Shown here: piece by piece, positions 7,559-19,327 of the stretch
Layout: every line of letters starts with the position of its first letter
Position numbering within the stretch: position 1 is the stretch's first letter
DNA from: Streptomyces cathayae
GTDB lineage: Bacteria; Actinomycetota; Actinomycetes; Streptomycetales; Streptomycetaceae
NCBI RefSeq assembly: GCF_029760955.1
Contig: NZ_CP121682.1
Location: 3,968,001 to 4,032,000 of the forward strand
Direction of reading: 5' to 3'
Length of the DNA stretch: 64,000 nucleotides
The notes under the pieces: generated by a model
Database searches by the model: none
What the model saw: the letters and a program-made list of their open reading frames with translations, nothing else
Told to the model about the DNA's origin: nothing
Position numbers and translations under genes: made by a program

Positions 7559-8107
7559 ATGGACGCCGCACAGCAGGAAGCCACCGCAAGAGCGCGGGAA
7601 CTGCAGCGGAACTGGTACGGGGAGCCGCTGGGGACGCTCTTCCGTAAGCTCATAGACGACCTGGGCCTCAATCAGGCTCGTCTCGCCGGGGTGCTGGGAC
7701 TGTCCGCACCGATGCTGTCGCAGCTGATGAGCGGTCAGCGGGCGAAGATCGGCAACCCCGCGGTGGTCCAGCGGGTGCAGCTGCTGCAGGACCTGGCGGG
7801 CCAGGTCGCGGACGGCAGTGTCAGCGCGGCCGAGGCGACCGAGCGCATGGAGGAGATCAAGAAGTCGCAGGGGGGTTCGGTGCTCAGCAACACCACGCAG
7901 ACGACGAGCAGTTCGGGCGCCCCCACGGTCAAGCGGGTGGTGCGGGAGATCCAGTCACTGCTGCGTTCGGTGGCCGCTGCCGGCGACATCATCGACGCCG
8001 CCGACGTCCTCGCCCCGACCCACCCCGAGCTGGCGGAGTTCCTCCGGGTCTACGGCGCCGGCCGTACCTCCGACGCGGTCGCGCACTACCAGTCCCACCA
8101 GAACTGA
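7559..8107 (+). CDS. Helix-turn-helix DNA-binding protein
   Basis: A 182-residue cytosolic protein with an Xre/lambda-repressor-like helix-turn-helix at about 25-70 (LIDDLGLNQARLAGVLGLSAPMLSQ, then LMSGQRAKIG), a Ser/Thr/Gln linker and a C-terminal helical region ending PTHPELAEFLRVYG that may dimerise or sense a signal. ATG at 7559 follows GGGGAG; upstream in-frame codons run through the inverted-repeat operator and are unlikely. It lies directly before a Ser/Thr kinase gene (93-bp gap), so it may regulate the kinase or be its target. The C-terminal part is not a domain I recognise. Confidence 0.82.
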   Translation: MDAAQQEATARARELQRNWYGEPLGTLFRKLIDDLGLNQARLAGVLGLSAPMLSQLMSGQRAKIGNPAVVQRVQLLQDLAGQVADGSVSAAEATERMEEIKKSQGGSVLSNTTQTTSSSGAPTVKRVVREIQSLLRSVAAAGDIIDAADVLAPTHPELAEFLRVYGAGRTSDAVAHYQSHQN

Positions 8108-8200
8108 TCCCCCGGCCGTAGTCGCGGCAGGGGCAGAAGGGGTAAGCACACAGGGGTAAGGCAAGGGGAGATCCCGCCGGGGGAGGAGCGACGCACAGCC

Positions 8201-9820
8201 ATGGGTGAGGTCTTTGCCGGCCGGTACGAACTGGTCGACCCGATCGGGCGCGGGGGTGTCGGTGCCGTCTGGCGTGCCTGGGACCACCGCCGTCGCCGCT
8301 ATGTGGCGGCCAAGGTCCTGCTGCAGAGCGACGCCCACTCCCTGCTCCGTTTCGTGCGCGAGCAGGCCCTGCGAATCGATCACCCCCATGTGCTCGCCCC
8401 CAGCAGCTGGGCCGCCGACGACGACAAGGTCCTGTTCACCATGGACCTGGTCGCCGGCGGTTCGCTGGCGCACCTCATCGGCGACTACGGGCCCCTGCCG
8501 CCGACGTTCGTCAGTATCCTGCTCGACCAGCTGCTGGCGGGTCTCACCGCGGTGCACACGGAAGGCGTCGTGCACCGCGACATCAAGCCCGCCAACCTGC
8601 TCCTGGAAGCCACCGGTACGGGCAGACCACGTCTGCGGGTGTCCGACTTCGGTATCGCCATGCGGCTCGGCGAACCGCGCCTGACCGAGACCGACCTGGT
8701 GGTGGGCACGCCCGGCTATCTCGCGCCGGAGCAGCTGATGGGCTCCGAACCGGACTTCCCCGCGGACCTGTTCGCGGTGGGACTGGTCGCGCTGTATCTG
8801 CTGGAGGGCGCCAAACCGGACGCCAAGGCGCTCATCCAGCACTTCGCCGAGCACGGTACGCCCGGGGCGCCCCAGGGCATCCCCGACCCGCTGTGGCAGG
8901 TCGTGGCCACCCTGCTGCAGCCGGCACCGCAGGCACGGTTCCGTACGGCCACGGGGGCGCGCAAGGCCCTGGCCTCGGCCAGGGAACTCCTCCCGGCGCC
9001 CGGCCCCGACGACGAGTTGATCGAGATCTTCGACCAACTCGGCCCGCTCCCACCGGGTTTCGGCCCGGAAGGCCCGCTGAGGGCGGCTTCGGGCGTGCGC
9101 TCGGCCACAAGTCGTCCTGGAGCGGAGGGCGGGGAGACGGGCCGTCCGCCCGGGGCAGGAGCGGCAGGCGCCCTGCTCGGAGACCCCTGGCAGGGCGACC
9201 CACCCTCCCGCTCCGAACCGGACCACGGCGGCGCCTCCCCTCACGGCGGCGAGGGCGGCCGTCCGGTTCCCGCGAGCCGATCCACCGCGGACGGTGTCGC
9301 CGGCACCGGTCCGGCACCGTCCGCTCCGCCGCGTCAGCCCTCCATGTCGGACACCGGCAGCTTTCATCTGCCACCGCCCCAGGCCACGGTCACGTCCTCC
9401 CCCGCCCCCGCTCGCCCGTCCCACGCACCCACCCCACCGGGTCAGGGGCAGGGTCGGGTACCGGAGCAGGCGCACGTCCGGGCACAGCCCCAGAGCCTCA
9501 CACCGTCCCAGCCCCCGTACGGCGCACAGCGGGTGACCCACGCCGACCCCACTCACCCGCTGCGCTCCCCCCTGTCCCCGCCCTCGTTCCCGCCGTCGGC
9601 GTGTCCCGGCCCCGCCTCGCATCGCGCCGATGCCTCCACTGCCGAGTACACCGCCCGCGACCCGCAGGCTCCGTCTTCGGACTCTGCGGTGTCACGGCAC
9701 AGGGCGACCGGTCGGCGCCGGCGGCGCCGCCCCGGCCCTCCCGCCCGGGTGGCCGTCCCTCTCCTGTTCCTGGCATTGGCCTGCTATGCCGTGGGGTTAT
9801 GGGCCCTCACGCGGATCTGA
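8201..9820 (+). CDS. Membrane-anchored Ser/Thr protein kinase
   Basis: A Hanks-type kinase of 539 residues. Domain order: kinase at about 8-270 with Gly-loop GRGGVGAVW, ATP Lys38 in VAAKVLL, catalytic HRDIKPANLL (Asp127), DFG 149-151 and the GTPGYLAPEQ activation segment; then about 240 residues of Pro/Ser/Gly-rich linker; then one C-terminal membrane helix (VAVPLLFLALACYAVGLWAL) with almost no outside part. All key catalytic residues are present, so it is predicted active. With no PASTA or other sensor outside, the signal is probably internal. Its last 24 bases overlap the oppositely oriented next gene tail to tail. Confidence 0.92.
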   Translation: MGEVFAGRYELVDPIGRGGVGAVWRAWDHRRRRYVAAKVLLQSDAHSLLRFVREQALRIDHPHVLAPSSWAADDDKVLFTMDLVAGGSLAHLIGDYGPLPPTFVSILLDQLLAGLTAVHTEGVVHRDIKPANLLLEATGTGRPRLRVSDFGIAMRLGEPRLTETDLVVGTPGYLAPEQLMGSEPDFPADLFAVGLVALYLLEGAKPDAKALIQHFAEHGTPGAPQGIPDPLWQVVATLLQPAPQARFRTATGARKALASARELLPAPGPDDELIEIFDQLGPLPPGFGPEGPLRAASGVRSATSRPGAEGGETGRPPGAGAAGALLGDPWQGDPPSRSEPDHGGASPHGGEGGRPVPASRSTADGVAGTGPAPSAPPRQPSMSDTGSFHLPPPQATVTSSPAPARPSHAPTPPGQGQGRVPEQAHVRAQPQSLTPSQPPYGAQRVTHADPTHPLRSPLSPPSFPPSACPGPASHRADASTAEYTARDPQAPSSDSAVSRHRATGRRRRRRPGPPARVAVPLLFLALACYAVGLWALTRI

Positions 9821-11284
9821 TGCCCGGATCGTTCCCGGACCGTCCGGGGAGACGGTTCTCCGTCGAGCGGCCACCGTCCACACGGCGAGTCCCACCAGCA
9901 GTGCACTGCCGGTTCCGATACCGCCCACCGCGAGCGCCGTCATCGCGGTGCCGTCGTCCGTGGACCGGCCCCGGGCCGCCGCCTCGCGGTCCTGCGCGGT
10001 GACCGCGAAGATGCCCGCCGGGGCGGACTCCCCGGCGTACTCCGGCCCGTCCTGCGCCGCACCGCCGACCCGTACCCGCAGCGTCAGCGGGACGGGTCCG
10101 TCACCGAAGTCGTCCGCCACCTCCGCCCTGAGGTGGGCGACGAGGTAGTAGGAGCCTGCGAAGCGCATCGCGCCGACCTGAGCGCCGGTGGCATGGCGAT
10201 TGGCGTACGCGACGCGGGGGAGCGGGGGGAGGCTGCCCGACTTCTGTCTGCCGTCGTAGCCGAGACCCACGTCCGCGACATGCCCGCGTACGGGGTTGTA
10301 GAGGTCCAGGTCCAGGGCGGCGGGGACGAACCCGGTGCCGTCGAAGCGCGCACTGCCCAGTTCGGCGGTGGCGTGGAACTGCCGGCCCCAGTCGACGGGA
10401 ACCTTGTAGAAGAGCGTTTGGCCGGGCCGGATGTCGTCCCGCCAGACTCCCTCATCGAGCGGGGTGGCCTCGGTGAAACCGGCGCCGCCCGAGCGCCGCT
10501 GTGCCTTCCCGGTGACGGGCCGGGGCGAGGCGGAGTCCCACTCCTCGGGCGCGGTCGTCGCGCCGGTCCGTTCCAGCCGCGGTTCCGACGCGGTGGTGAG
10601 TTCCAGCTCCCAGGCGTCGGGGGAGGCGCCCTTTCCGTCCGGATCGGCGCGTTCGACGGTCACGTAGTACGTACCGGCGTCCTGGCAGAGGGATTTCCTG
10701 GGGGAGATCTCGCGCACGGCCGACGCGGCGACCGGGTGCGGGCCGGCGGCGGCACCGAAGGTCGCGGTGTCCACGTCGCAGGAGCGGCCGTCCGCGTCCT
10801 GCAGGGACACCTTGACGCCGTCGATGACGGCGGCGCTGCCGTCGCCCGGGGGGACGGCGGTGGCGGAGACGTAGACGTTCGAGCCGGCGTCGAGTTCCAG
10901 GAGGTAGTGGATCCTGCCGCTCGCCGGAAGGGTGCTCCGGTAGGCCCGACCGGCTTCCAGCCGTAAGGCGTCGGCGGTGCTCCCCGCCCCGTCGATCCGT
11001 TGCGCGCCCTCGGTGAAGGCATACCCCTCAGGAGTTCCAGGAGCCCCGGAAGCAGCCCGGACGGCCTCGGGGACCCCGACAGTGCCGGAAGCCCGGGTGA
11101 CCGCCTCGGCGGCCCCGGCCCCCGGGAAGACCGCAGAGGCACTGGAGGCGACAGACACCCCCGGCGCCCCCAGCAGCATCACCGACGCGAGCGTCACCAC
11201 GCCCGAGCGCACGGCAGCCGGTGCTGCCCGACCACGTCCCGCCCGGACGTGCCGCCCCCACGCCCTGCACCGCCGTCCCCTCAC
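9797..11284 (-). CDS. Large exported membrane-anchored protein of unknown function
   Basis: A 495-residue protein with an Arg-rich N-terminus, a signal-like hydrophobic segment (SGVVTLASVMLLGAPGVSVA), about 400 residues outside rich in beta-strand patterns (RIHYLLELDAGSNVYVSA; TLFYKVPVDWGRQFHATAEL), a C-terminal membrane helix (MTALAVGGIGTGSALLVGLAVW) and a basic tail, hence type I topology. GTG at 11284 is chosen for the upstream GAGGGG; longer starts add an Arg/Gly stretch without a site. I do not recognise a catalytic domain. It converges on the kinase gene with a 24-bp overlap. Confidence 0.8.
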   Translation of the reverse strand: MRGRRCRAWGRHVRAGRGRAAPAAVRSGVVTLASVMLLGAPGVSVASSASAVFPGAGAAEAVTRASGTVGVPEAVRAASGAPGTPEGYAFTEGAQRIDGAGSTADALRLEAGRAYRSTLPASGRIHYLLELDAGSNVYVSATAVPPGDGSAAVIDGVKVSLQDADGRSCDVDTATFGAAAGPHPVAASAVREISPRKSLCQDAGTYYVTVERADPDGKGASPDAWELELTTASEPRLERTGATTAPEEWDSASPRPVTGKAQRRSGGAGFTEATPLDEGVWRDDIRPGQTLFYKVPVDWGRQFHATAELGSARFDGTGFVPAALDLDLYNPVRGHVADVGLGYDGRQKSGSLPPLPRVAYANRHATGAQVGAMRFAGSYYLVAHLRAEVADDFGDGPVPLTLRVRVGGAAQDGPEYAGESAPAGIFAVTAQDREAAARGRSTDDGTAMTALAVGGIGTGSALLVGLAVWTVAARRRTVSPDGPGTIRASDPREGP

Positions 11285-11373
11285 GCGCCACCCCTCGTCG
11301 TCGCCCGGACGTCGCACCGTGCCCCATCCTGCCCCGCGGACAAGGCCCGTCGGCAAGGCCTCACGACACACAA

Positions 11374-11400
11374 AACCCCGACCGCGAGCGCGGCCGGGGT
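11374..11400 (-). terminator. Terminator of the DLW-39 gene
   Basis: A stem of ACCCCG.CCGCG / CGCGG.CGGGGT with one mismatch and a two-base loop, 24 bases after the DLW-39 stop. On the minus strand it is followed by TTTTG. Confidence 0.7.
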
Positions 11401-11424
11401 CTGTTCAGCGTCGTATGTCGGTAC

Positions 11425-11553
11425 TCACGAACCCGTGGGCACGGAGTCAGTCGCCTCCGTCCACAGATCCTGCTCGGCGCGATCCGCCTGGATCTGGCGG
11501 TACACGAGGAGCCCGCCGATGGCGGCCAGTGCGACCAGGAGAAGCTTCTTCAC
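11425..11553 (-). CDS. DLW-39 family small protein
   Basis: A 42-residue protein too short for most gene finders. It begins MKKLLLVALAAIGGLLVYRQ (one membrane helix after two lysines), continues IQADRAEQDLWTEATDS and ends PTGS. The DLW motif near residue 31 and the roughly 40-residue length are those of the actinobacterial DLW-39 family, usually found near gyrA and the tRNA-Ile/Ala genes as here. The start is GTG at 11553 with GAGG upstream. Function unknown. It has its own terminator and is transcribed toward the exported protein gene. Confidence 0.8.
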   Translation of the reverse strand: MKKLLLVALAAIGGLLVYRQIQADRAEQDLWTEATDSVPTGS

Positions 11554-11890
11554 CGCGCGACCTCGTCTTTCTTGACGTAGGGGACCTCTGGCGCCCGACT
11601 ATACACACCGACCGATACCGATCAGTGACCTGTGTCGGCCGGGCAACTCCCCATCTTTACTGTGCAGTAGGGGCGGAACACATCGACCGGATCAGAGGGT
11701 GACCACCCCCGCACAGCCGGTTAATTTGACCATCTCCCTCCGCACTCTTTCACTTTTCTCCCCTCTTGCGACCATCCGGGTGGTGTTCATCTGAACATCG
11801 ACGCGCCACGGGCGTTGGTCCACCACTTCGCGGCCCACATACACATCATGAGGAAAGTACGCAAATCGCCCGACCCGAAAGTGAGGGGCC
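11554..11890. other. Intergenic region between DLW-39 and DUF6344 genes
   Basis: A 337-bp divergent spacer. The only clear element is an inverted repeat TGTTCA-TC-TGAACA at 11784-11797, about 95 bases before the DUF6344 start, which could be an operator. Base composition around 11700-11780 is less GC-rich than the genes, as expected of promoters. I see no RNA gene. Confidence 0.45.
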
Positions 11891-12256
11891 ATGGCCCGGA
11901 ACAAGGTCATGAAGCTGTGGACCGCCATCGTCACCGCCCTCCTCGCGCTGTGCACGGCGCTCGGACTCATCACCACCACCGCTTCCGCCGCGGTATCCCA
12001 GACCGAGACGACCCGCAACAGCAAGAGCGCCCCGGACATGACGACGCAGGCCGCGTCCGTCCGGCCCTGGTCCCCTACCAGTGCCCTGCCCCCCACGATG
12101 AAACAGCGCATCCGCGCGGAGGCCCACGGAGGATCCCCCAGGTGCCGTCACCGCCCGCTCGCGACCCCGGCCCCTGACTCGGCCTCCGCCCCCTGCTCCG
12201 ACGACACGACATCCCCCGCAGCGCCCCGCACCGGCCACCTCCCGCTCCAGCGCTGA
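11891..12256 (+). CDS. DUF6344 family exported small protein
   Basis: A 121-residue protein with a basic start (MARNKVMKLW), a signal-type hydrophobic stretch (TAIVTALLALCTALGLITT) followed by ASAAV, which looks like a signal peptidase site near residue 34, then a Ser/Thr-rich region and the conserved PPTMKQRIRAEAHG motif. The ATG is preceded by GAGGGG. The last 40 residues are Pro/Arg/Ser-rich with poor conservation appearance. Known to me only as a Streptomyces-specific domain of unknown function. A perfect 13-bp terminator lies 138 bases downstream. Confidence 0.72.
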   Translation: MARNKVMKLWTAIVTALLALCTALGLITTTASAAVSQTETTRNSKSAPDMTTQAASVRPWSPTSALPPTMKQRIRAEAHGGSPRCRHRPLATPAPDSASAPCSDDTTSPAAPRTGHLPLQR

Positions 12257-12393
12257 GCCGCTGGGCCCGCTTGAGCCCACTGAGCCGCTGGGCCCGTGGA
12301 GGCCCACCCGCCTCACCACACCCCACCCGTGCCGTTTCCGGCTCCCCCCGAAGTCCCGGCGAACTCGCGTACAGCCCCGACGGCACGCGAAAG

Positions 12394-12423
12394 GCCCGGT
12401 TGCTCGGCAACGAGCAACCGGGC
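12394..12423 (+). terminator. Terminator after the DUF6344 gene
   Basis: A perfect 13-bp stem (arm GCCCGGTTGCTCG) with a GCAA tetraloop, flanked by AAAG on the left and TTTC on the right, so it could work in both directions. It falls within a 617-bp stretch (12257-12873) whose only other contents are the tRNA-Ile terminator and tRNA-Ile. Confidence 0.8.
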
Positions 12424-12637
12424 TTTCCCCCTGCCCACACCCGTCGAACGCGTCAGGGCCCGGCCGCCACCGCACCGCACCCCGCCGGCGAACGGTCCGG
12501 AGGGAGCGGAGCCCCACCCCTCCCCGCACGCACACAGCACCAGCACTCCCACCCCGCGCAAGGGCACGGAGCAGACCTGGTGAGACGAGATGAGGGTCGG
12601 CGGGCCGAGACCGGGCGCACCACACGACGGACGCAGA

Positions 12638-12669
12638 AGACCCCCCGGCCATACCGGCCAGGGGGTCTC
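12638..12669 (-). terminator. Terminator of tRNA-Ile
   Basis: Hairpin AGACCCCC-C-GGCC / GGCC-A-GGGGGTCT with a five-base loop, nine bases beyond the mature 3' end of tRNA-Ile on the minus strand, followed there by TTCTGCG. Confidence 0.8.
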
Positions 12670-12678
12670 ATGATGATG

Positions 12679-12752
12679 TGGGGCTAACAGGATTTGAACC
12701 TGTGGCCTCATCCTTATCAGGGATGCGCTCTAACCAACTGAGCTATAGCCCC
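12679..12752 (-). tRNA. tRNA-Ile (anticodon GAT)
   Basis: A 74-base cloverleaf on the minus strand: acceptor GGGGCTA pairs with TAGCCCC, D arm AGCTCAGTTGGTTAGAGC, anticodon loop CTGATAA, T arm ACAGGTTCAAATCCTGT, discriminator A, no encoded CCA. It lies downstream of the gyrA/DUF3566 genes, its usual actinobacterial position. Confidence 0.97.
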
Positions 12753-12873
12753 GCCGCGCTCTGCGGTACATGTCCCGCGCGCTGACTCCTGAAGATTAGC
12801 GCACGACCCGGGCAGTCCCAAAATCGGTTGCCGGAGGACCGTCAGAGCAGGCCGGGAAGCTGCCGGGCGTCGC

Positions 12874-13620
12874 TCACTCGTCCTCGGCCAGCGTGAGCTC
12901 GACGCCGCCCACGAAGCCCGCGGAGAGGTTGTAGATGAACGCGCCGAGAGTCGCCAGAGCCGTTGCCAGGACGACGTCGATGACCGCGATGACCGTCGTG
13001 AACAGCAGCACGTTGGGCAGCGACAGGAACGACTGGAGGTCGAAGCCGTTCGACTCGTTGGAGCCCGTCGCCTCGGAGATCGTGCCGCCGACCGTCGAGA
13101 AGACACCCATCGCGTCCATGACCATCCACAGCACCGCGGACGCGACGATCGTGCAGATGCCCAGGGCGATGGAGAGCAGGAAGCTGACCTTCATCACCGA
13201 CCAGGGATCGGCCTTGGCCACCCGCAGGCGCGCCTTGCGCACGCGCGGTGTGGTGCGCGCCCCGGTGCGCGGGCGGCGTACCGCGCCGCCCGGGCCCTCT
13301 GCCGCACCGGTCTGCGCCTGGTAGGCCTGCGGCGGGTGGTACGGCCCCGCCTGCTGCTGCGACTGCCGTTCCCCCGGCAGCGGTGAGGCCGTACGATCAG
13401 CGGCGCCCTGTCCGGGCGTGCTCTGCTGATGGCCTCGGGTGTCCGTCACAGTTCCCCCCTGGGATCCATGTCTGTCGGACGAAGGCGAGTCCTTGCCGGG
13501 CGACTTGATCGCTTTCAGGTTGGTCGTGTGCGGATCTGTCGCCCGCGTGGCAGAGCCACGGCCACCGCCGTCCGTCCCCATACTGGTACCGGTCGGCCCG
13601 GTGCCCGTGGCTCCGCTCAC
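12874..13620 (-). CDS. DUF3566 membrane protein
   Basis: A 248-residue protein: about 130 residues of Gly/Thr/Gln-rich low complexity, a basic segment (RVRKARLRVAKADPWSVMK), then two membrane helices (VSFLLSIALGICTIVASAVLW and LFTTVIAVIDVVLATALATLG) separated by an outside loop, ending in an acidic tail. DUF3566 proteins follow gyrA in most actinobacteria; their role is unknown, although mycobacterial relatives have been linked to polar growth (recollection). GTG at 13620 lies 18 bases after gyrA with GAGGAG upstream, so it is read from the gyrBA transcript. Confidence 0.88.
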   Translation of the reverse strand: MSGATGTGPTGTSMGTDGGGRGSATRATDPHTTNLKAIKSPGKDSPSSDRHGSQGGTVTDTRGHQQSTPGQGAADRTASPLPGERQSQQQAGPYHPPQAYQAQTGAAEGPGGAVRRPRTGARTTPRVRKARLRVAKADPWSVMKVSFLLSIALGICTIVASAVLWMVMDAMGVFSTVGGTISEATGSNESNGFDLQSFLSLPNVLLFTTVIAVIDVVLATALATLGAFIYNLSAGFVGGVELTLAEDE

Positions 13621-13638
13621 GCTGACTCACTCCTCGTG

Positions 13639-16236
13639 CTACTCGGACGAGGGCGCCTCACCCTCGTCCGTGCCGGTGGTCACGGCACCTTCGTCGGTCT
13701 CGTCCACGGCCACGTCGCCGTCGACTTCCTCCGCCTCGCGTCCCGCTTCGGCGTTACGCGCGATGCCGACCACGGCATCGCGCTTGCCCAGATTGATCAG
13801 TTGGACGCCCATGGTGTCACGGCCCGTCTCCCTGACTCCGCTGACCCGCGTGCGGATCACACCGCCCGACAGCGTGATGGCGAGGATCTCGTCGGTCTCC
13901 TCGACCACCAGCGCGCCGACGAGAGTTCCACGGTCCTCGACGATCTTGGCAGCCTTGATGCCGAGGCCGCCGCGACCCTGGACGCGGTACTCGTCGACGG
14001 CGGTCCGCTTCGCGTACCCGCCGTCTGTGGCAGTGAACACGAACGTACCGGGTCGAACAACATTCATCGAGAGCAGCTCGTCCCCTTCGCGGAAACTCAT
14101 GCCCTTCACGCCCGAGGTCGCACGGCCCATGGGCCGCAGCGTCTCGTCCGTCGCGGTGAACCTGATCGACTGTGCCTTCTTGCTGATCAGCAGTAGATCA
14201 TCATCTGCCGAGACGAGTTCGGCCCCGATCAGTTCGTCGTCGGAACCGTCCTCCTGCTCCCGCAGGTTGATCGCGATCACACCACCCGAGCGGGGTGAAT
14301 CGTAATCCTTCAGCGACGTCTTCTTGACCAAGCCCGCCTTGGTGGCCAGCACCAGGTAGGGCGCCGCCTCGTAGTCGCGGATCGCAAGGATCTCGGCGAT
14401 CGCCTCGTCCGGCTGGAAGGCCAGCAGGTTGGCCACGTGCTGGCCGCGTGCGTCCCGGCCGGCGTCGGGCAGCTCGTACGCCTTCGCCCGGTAGACCCGG
14501 CCCTTGTTGGTGAAGAACAGCAGCCAGTGGTGCGTGGTGGACACGAAGAAGTGGTTGACGATGTCGTCTTCCTTGAGCTTCGCTCCGCGTACGCCCTTGC
14601 CGCCGCGCTTCTGGGCCCGGTAGTCGTCGGTCTTGGTGCGCTTGATGTAGCCGCCGCGTGTGACCGTGACGACGATGTCCTCCTCGGCGATCAGGTCCTC
14701 GATGGACATGTCGCCCTCATAGGGCACCAGCTTGGTCTTGCGGTCGTCACCGTACTTCTCGACGAGCGCGGCCAGCTCCGCGCTGACGATCCCCCGCTGA
14801 CGGATCGGGGAGGCGAGGATCTCGTTGTACTCGTTGATCTTCGCCTGGAGTTCGTCGTGCTCCTGGACGATCTTCTGACGCTCCAGTGCCGCCAGCCGGC
14901 GGAGCTGCATCTCCAGGATCGCGTTGGCCTGGATCTCGTCGATCTCCAGGAGGCCCATCAGGCCCCCGCGTGCGATCTCGACGGTGTCGCTGCGCCGGAT
15001 CAGTGCGATGACCTCGTCGATGGCGTCCAGGGCCTTCAGCAGGCCGCGCAGGATGTGCGCGCGCTCCTCGGCCTTGCGCAGCCGGAACCGCGTACGGCGG
15101 ACGATGACCTCGATCTGGTGGTTCACCCAGTGGCGGATGAACGCGTCCAGGGAGAGCGTGCGCGGGACACCGTCGACCAGCGCCAGCATGTTGGCGCCGA
15201 AGTTGGTCTGCAGCTCGGTGTGCTTGTAGAGGTTGTTCAGGACGACCTTGGCGACCGCGTCCCGCTTGAGCACGATGACCAGACGCTGGCCGGTACGGGA
15301 CGACGTCTCGTCGCGGACGTCCGCGATGCCGCCGATCTTTCCGTCCTTCACCAGGTCGGCGATCTTCTGCGCGAGGTTGTCGGGGTTGGTCTGGTAGGGC
15401 AGCTCGGTGACCACCAGGCACTGGCGGTTCTGGATCTCCTCGACCTCGACCACCGCACGCATGGTGACCGAGCCGCGGCCCGTCCGGTACGCCTCCTCGA
15501 TGCCCTTGCGGCCCACCACCAGGGCGCCGGTCGGGAAGTCGGGGCCCTTGATGCGCTCGATGAGCGCGTCGAGCAGCTCCTCGTTCGACGCCTCGTGGTT
15601 CTCCAGGTACCACTGGGCCCCGGACGCGACCTCACGCAGGTTGTGCGGCGGGATGTTGGTCGCCATACCGACCGCGATACCGGCCGATCCGTTGATCAGC
15701 AGGTTCGGGAAGCGTGCGGGCAGGACGGTCGGCTCCTGCGAGCGGCCGTCGTAGTTGTCCTTGAAATCGACGGTCTCCTCGTCGATGTCGCGGACCATCT
15801 CCATCGACAGCTGTGCCAACTTGCACTCGGTGTACCGCATGGCTGCCGCGGGGTCGTTGCCCGGGGAGCCGAAGTTGCCGTTGGAGTCCACCAGCGGCAT
15901 CCGCATCGACCACGGCTGCGCGAGGCGGACCAGCGCGTCGTAGATCGAGGAGTCGCCGTGCGGGTGGTAGTTGCCCATGACGTCGCCGACGACGCGGGCG
16001 CACTTGTAGAAGCCCCGCTCGGGGCGGTAGCCGCCGTCGTACATGGCGTACAGCACACGGCGGTGGACGGGCTTGAGGCCGTCACGGACGTCGGGCAGCG
16101 CACGCGAGACGATGACGGACATCGCGTAGTCGAGGTACGAGCGCTGCATCTCCGTCTCGAGCCCGACGGGCTCGACGCGCATGCCGGTCGCGTCCGCGTC
16201 CTCGAGAGGCGTGACGGGAGTGTTCTCGTCGGTCAT
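13639..16236 (-). CDS. gyrA: DNA gyrase subunit A
   Basis: Breakage-rejoining subunit of the type II topoisomerase that introduces negative supercoils, working as A2B2 with GyrB. It is 865 residues. The N-terminal winged-helix/tower region carries the catalytic Tyr135 in MRYTECKL, and the C-terminal beta-pinwheel contains the QKRGGKG GyrA box that distinguishes gyrase from topoisomerase IV. The quinolone-determining segment reads [10 protein letters not shown], with Ser96 and Asp100 at the positions equivalent to E. coli Ser83 and Asp87, so the classical resistance residues are wild type. Only 42 bases separate it from gyrB; they form one operon. Confidence 0.99.
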   Translation of the reverse strand: MTDENTPVTPLEDADATGMRVEPVGLETEMQRSYLDYAMSVIVSRALPDVRDGLKPVHRRVLYAMYDGGYRPERGFYKCARVVGDVMGNYHPHGDSSIYDALVRLAQPWSMRMPLVDSNGNFGSPGNDPAAAMRYTECKLAQLSMEMVRDIDEETVDFKDNYDGRSQEPTVLPARFPNLLINGSAGIAVGMATNIPPHNLREVASGAQWYLENHEASNEELLDALIERIKGPDFPTGALVVGRKGIEEAYRTGRGSVTMRAVVEVEEIQNRQCLVVTELPYQTNPDNLAQKIADLVKDGKIGGIADVRDETSSRTGQRLVIVLKRDAVAKVVLNNLYKHTELQTNFGANMLALVDGVPRTLSLDAFIRHWVNHQIEVIVRRTRFRLRKAEERAHILRGLLKALDAIDEVIALIRRSDTVEIARGGLMGLLEIDEIQANAILEMQLRRLAALERQKIVQEHDELQAKINEYNEILASPIRQRGIVSAELAALVEKYGDDRKTKLVPYEGDMSIEDLIAEEDIVVTVTRGGYIKRTKTDDYRAQKRGGKGVRGAKLKEDDIVNHFFVSTTHHWLLFFTNKGRVYRAKAYELPDAGRDARGQHVANLLAFQPDEAIAEILAIRDYEAAPYLVLATKAGLVKKTSLKDYDSPRSGGVIAINLREQEDGSDDELIGAELVSADDDLLLISKKAQSIRFTATDETLRPMGRATSGVKGMSFREGDELLSMNVVRPGTFVFTATDGGYAKRTAVDEYRVQGRGGLGIKAAKIVEDRGTLVGALVVEETDEILAITLSGGVIRTRVSGVRETGRDTMGVQLINLGKRDAVVGIARNAEAGREAEEVDGDVAVDETDEGAVTTGTDEGEAPSSE

Positions 16237-16278
16237 TGCTGGTGAAGGTCCTTCCTGGTGCGGTCAGCTGAGACCGAC

Positions 16279-18772
<2,494 letters not shown>

Positions 18773-19327
18773 TCACCCGTACGTGTCCCCGGGACCGGTG
18801 CTCCCGGGAGCCCGCAGCAGGCCGTAGCGGCGTGCGGGGCCACCCGGTCCGTTGACCTTGATCAGCCTCACCGTGCCGTGGCCCAGGTCCTCGTTCAGCC
18901 GGGCGACCAGGGTCGGGGCGAGCAGCCGCAGGTTCGTCGCCCAGGCCGTGGAGTCGCAGCGCACGAACAGCACCCGCTCGTCCTCGTCGTAGCGCTCCGG
19001 CTCACAGTGCTTGGCCACGTCCTCACCGACGATTTCGGGCCAGCGCCCCATCACCCCGCCCACCGCGGCCGGGGCCTCCCAGCCACGCTCGGTGAGCAGC
19101 CGGTTGATCGCCGCACCGAGTGCCATGGGATCGCGCCGGTCGCCGCGCGCGCCGGAGCGCAGGCCACCGCGCCGTGCCTGCTTCTTCTGCTGCGCCGCAT
19201 CCCCACGCGCGCGTGCCGCCTCCTTGGCCGCGCGCAACGCCACGCGCGCCAGGTCGACCCCCGAGGGCTCAGCAGCTGCCCCGGGCACCCCCGCGGGGGG
19301 TCCGTCGGGCCGGTCGGGCTCGCTCAT
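18773..19327 (-). CDS. DUF721 (DciA-like) protein
   Basis: A 184-residue protein: an Ala/Arg-rich N-terminal half with a charged helix ([23 protein letters not shown]), then the DUF721 domain at about 80-170 ([57 protein letters not shown]). DUF721 includes DciA, the ancestral loader or partner of the DnaB helicase in bacteria lacking DnaC/DnaI, and mycobacterial DciA lies in the same recF-gyrB gap. ATG at 19327 overlaps the recF stop (ATGA), so the two are coupled. DciA function here is inferred from family and position. Confidence 0.88.
   Translation of the reverse strand: MSEPDRPDGPPAGVPGAAAEPSGVDLARVALRAAKEAARARGDAAQQKKQARRGGLRSGARGDRRDPMALGAAINRLLTERGWEAPAAVGGVMGRWPEIVGEDVAKHCEPERYDEDERVLFVRCDSTAWATNLRLLAPTLVARLNEDLGHGTVRLIKVNGPGGPARRYGLLRAPGSTGPGDTYG

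Noticed and set aside
9797..9820. Frameshift or wrong stop to explain the gene overlap
   Set aside because: Both proteins reach plausible C-termini (membrane helix with short tail; basic tail), so a short convergent overlap is simpler.
11784..11797. LexA (SOS) box
   Set aside because: Actinobacterial LexA boxes read GAAC-N4-GTTC; this repeat has GTTC before GAAC.
12254..12296. 16-bp direct repeat TGAGCCGCTGGGCCCG
   Set aside because: Two short copies after the DUF6344 gene with no further units or flanking signals; probably chance or local slippage.
14437..16245. 602-codon open frame on the plus strand across gyrA
   Set aside because: It is an antisense shadow of a high-GC gene: Val/Asp/Leu/Arg-rich, no ribosome binding site, no similarity.
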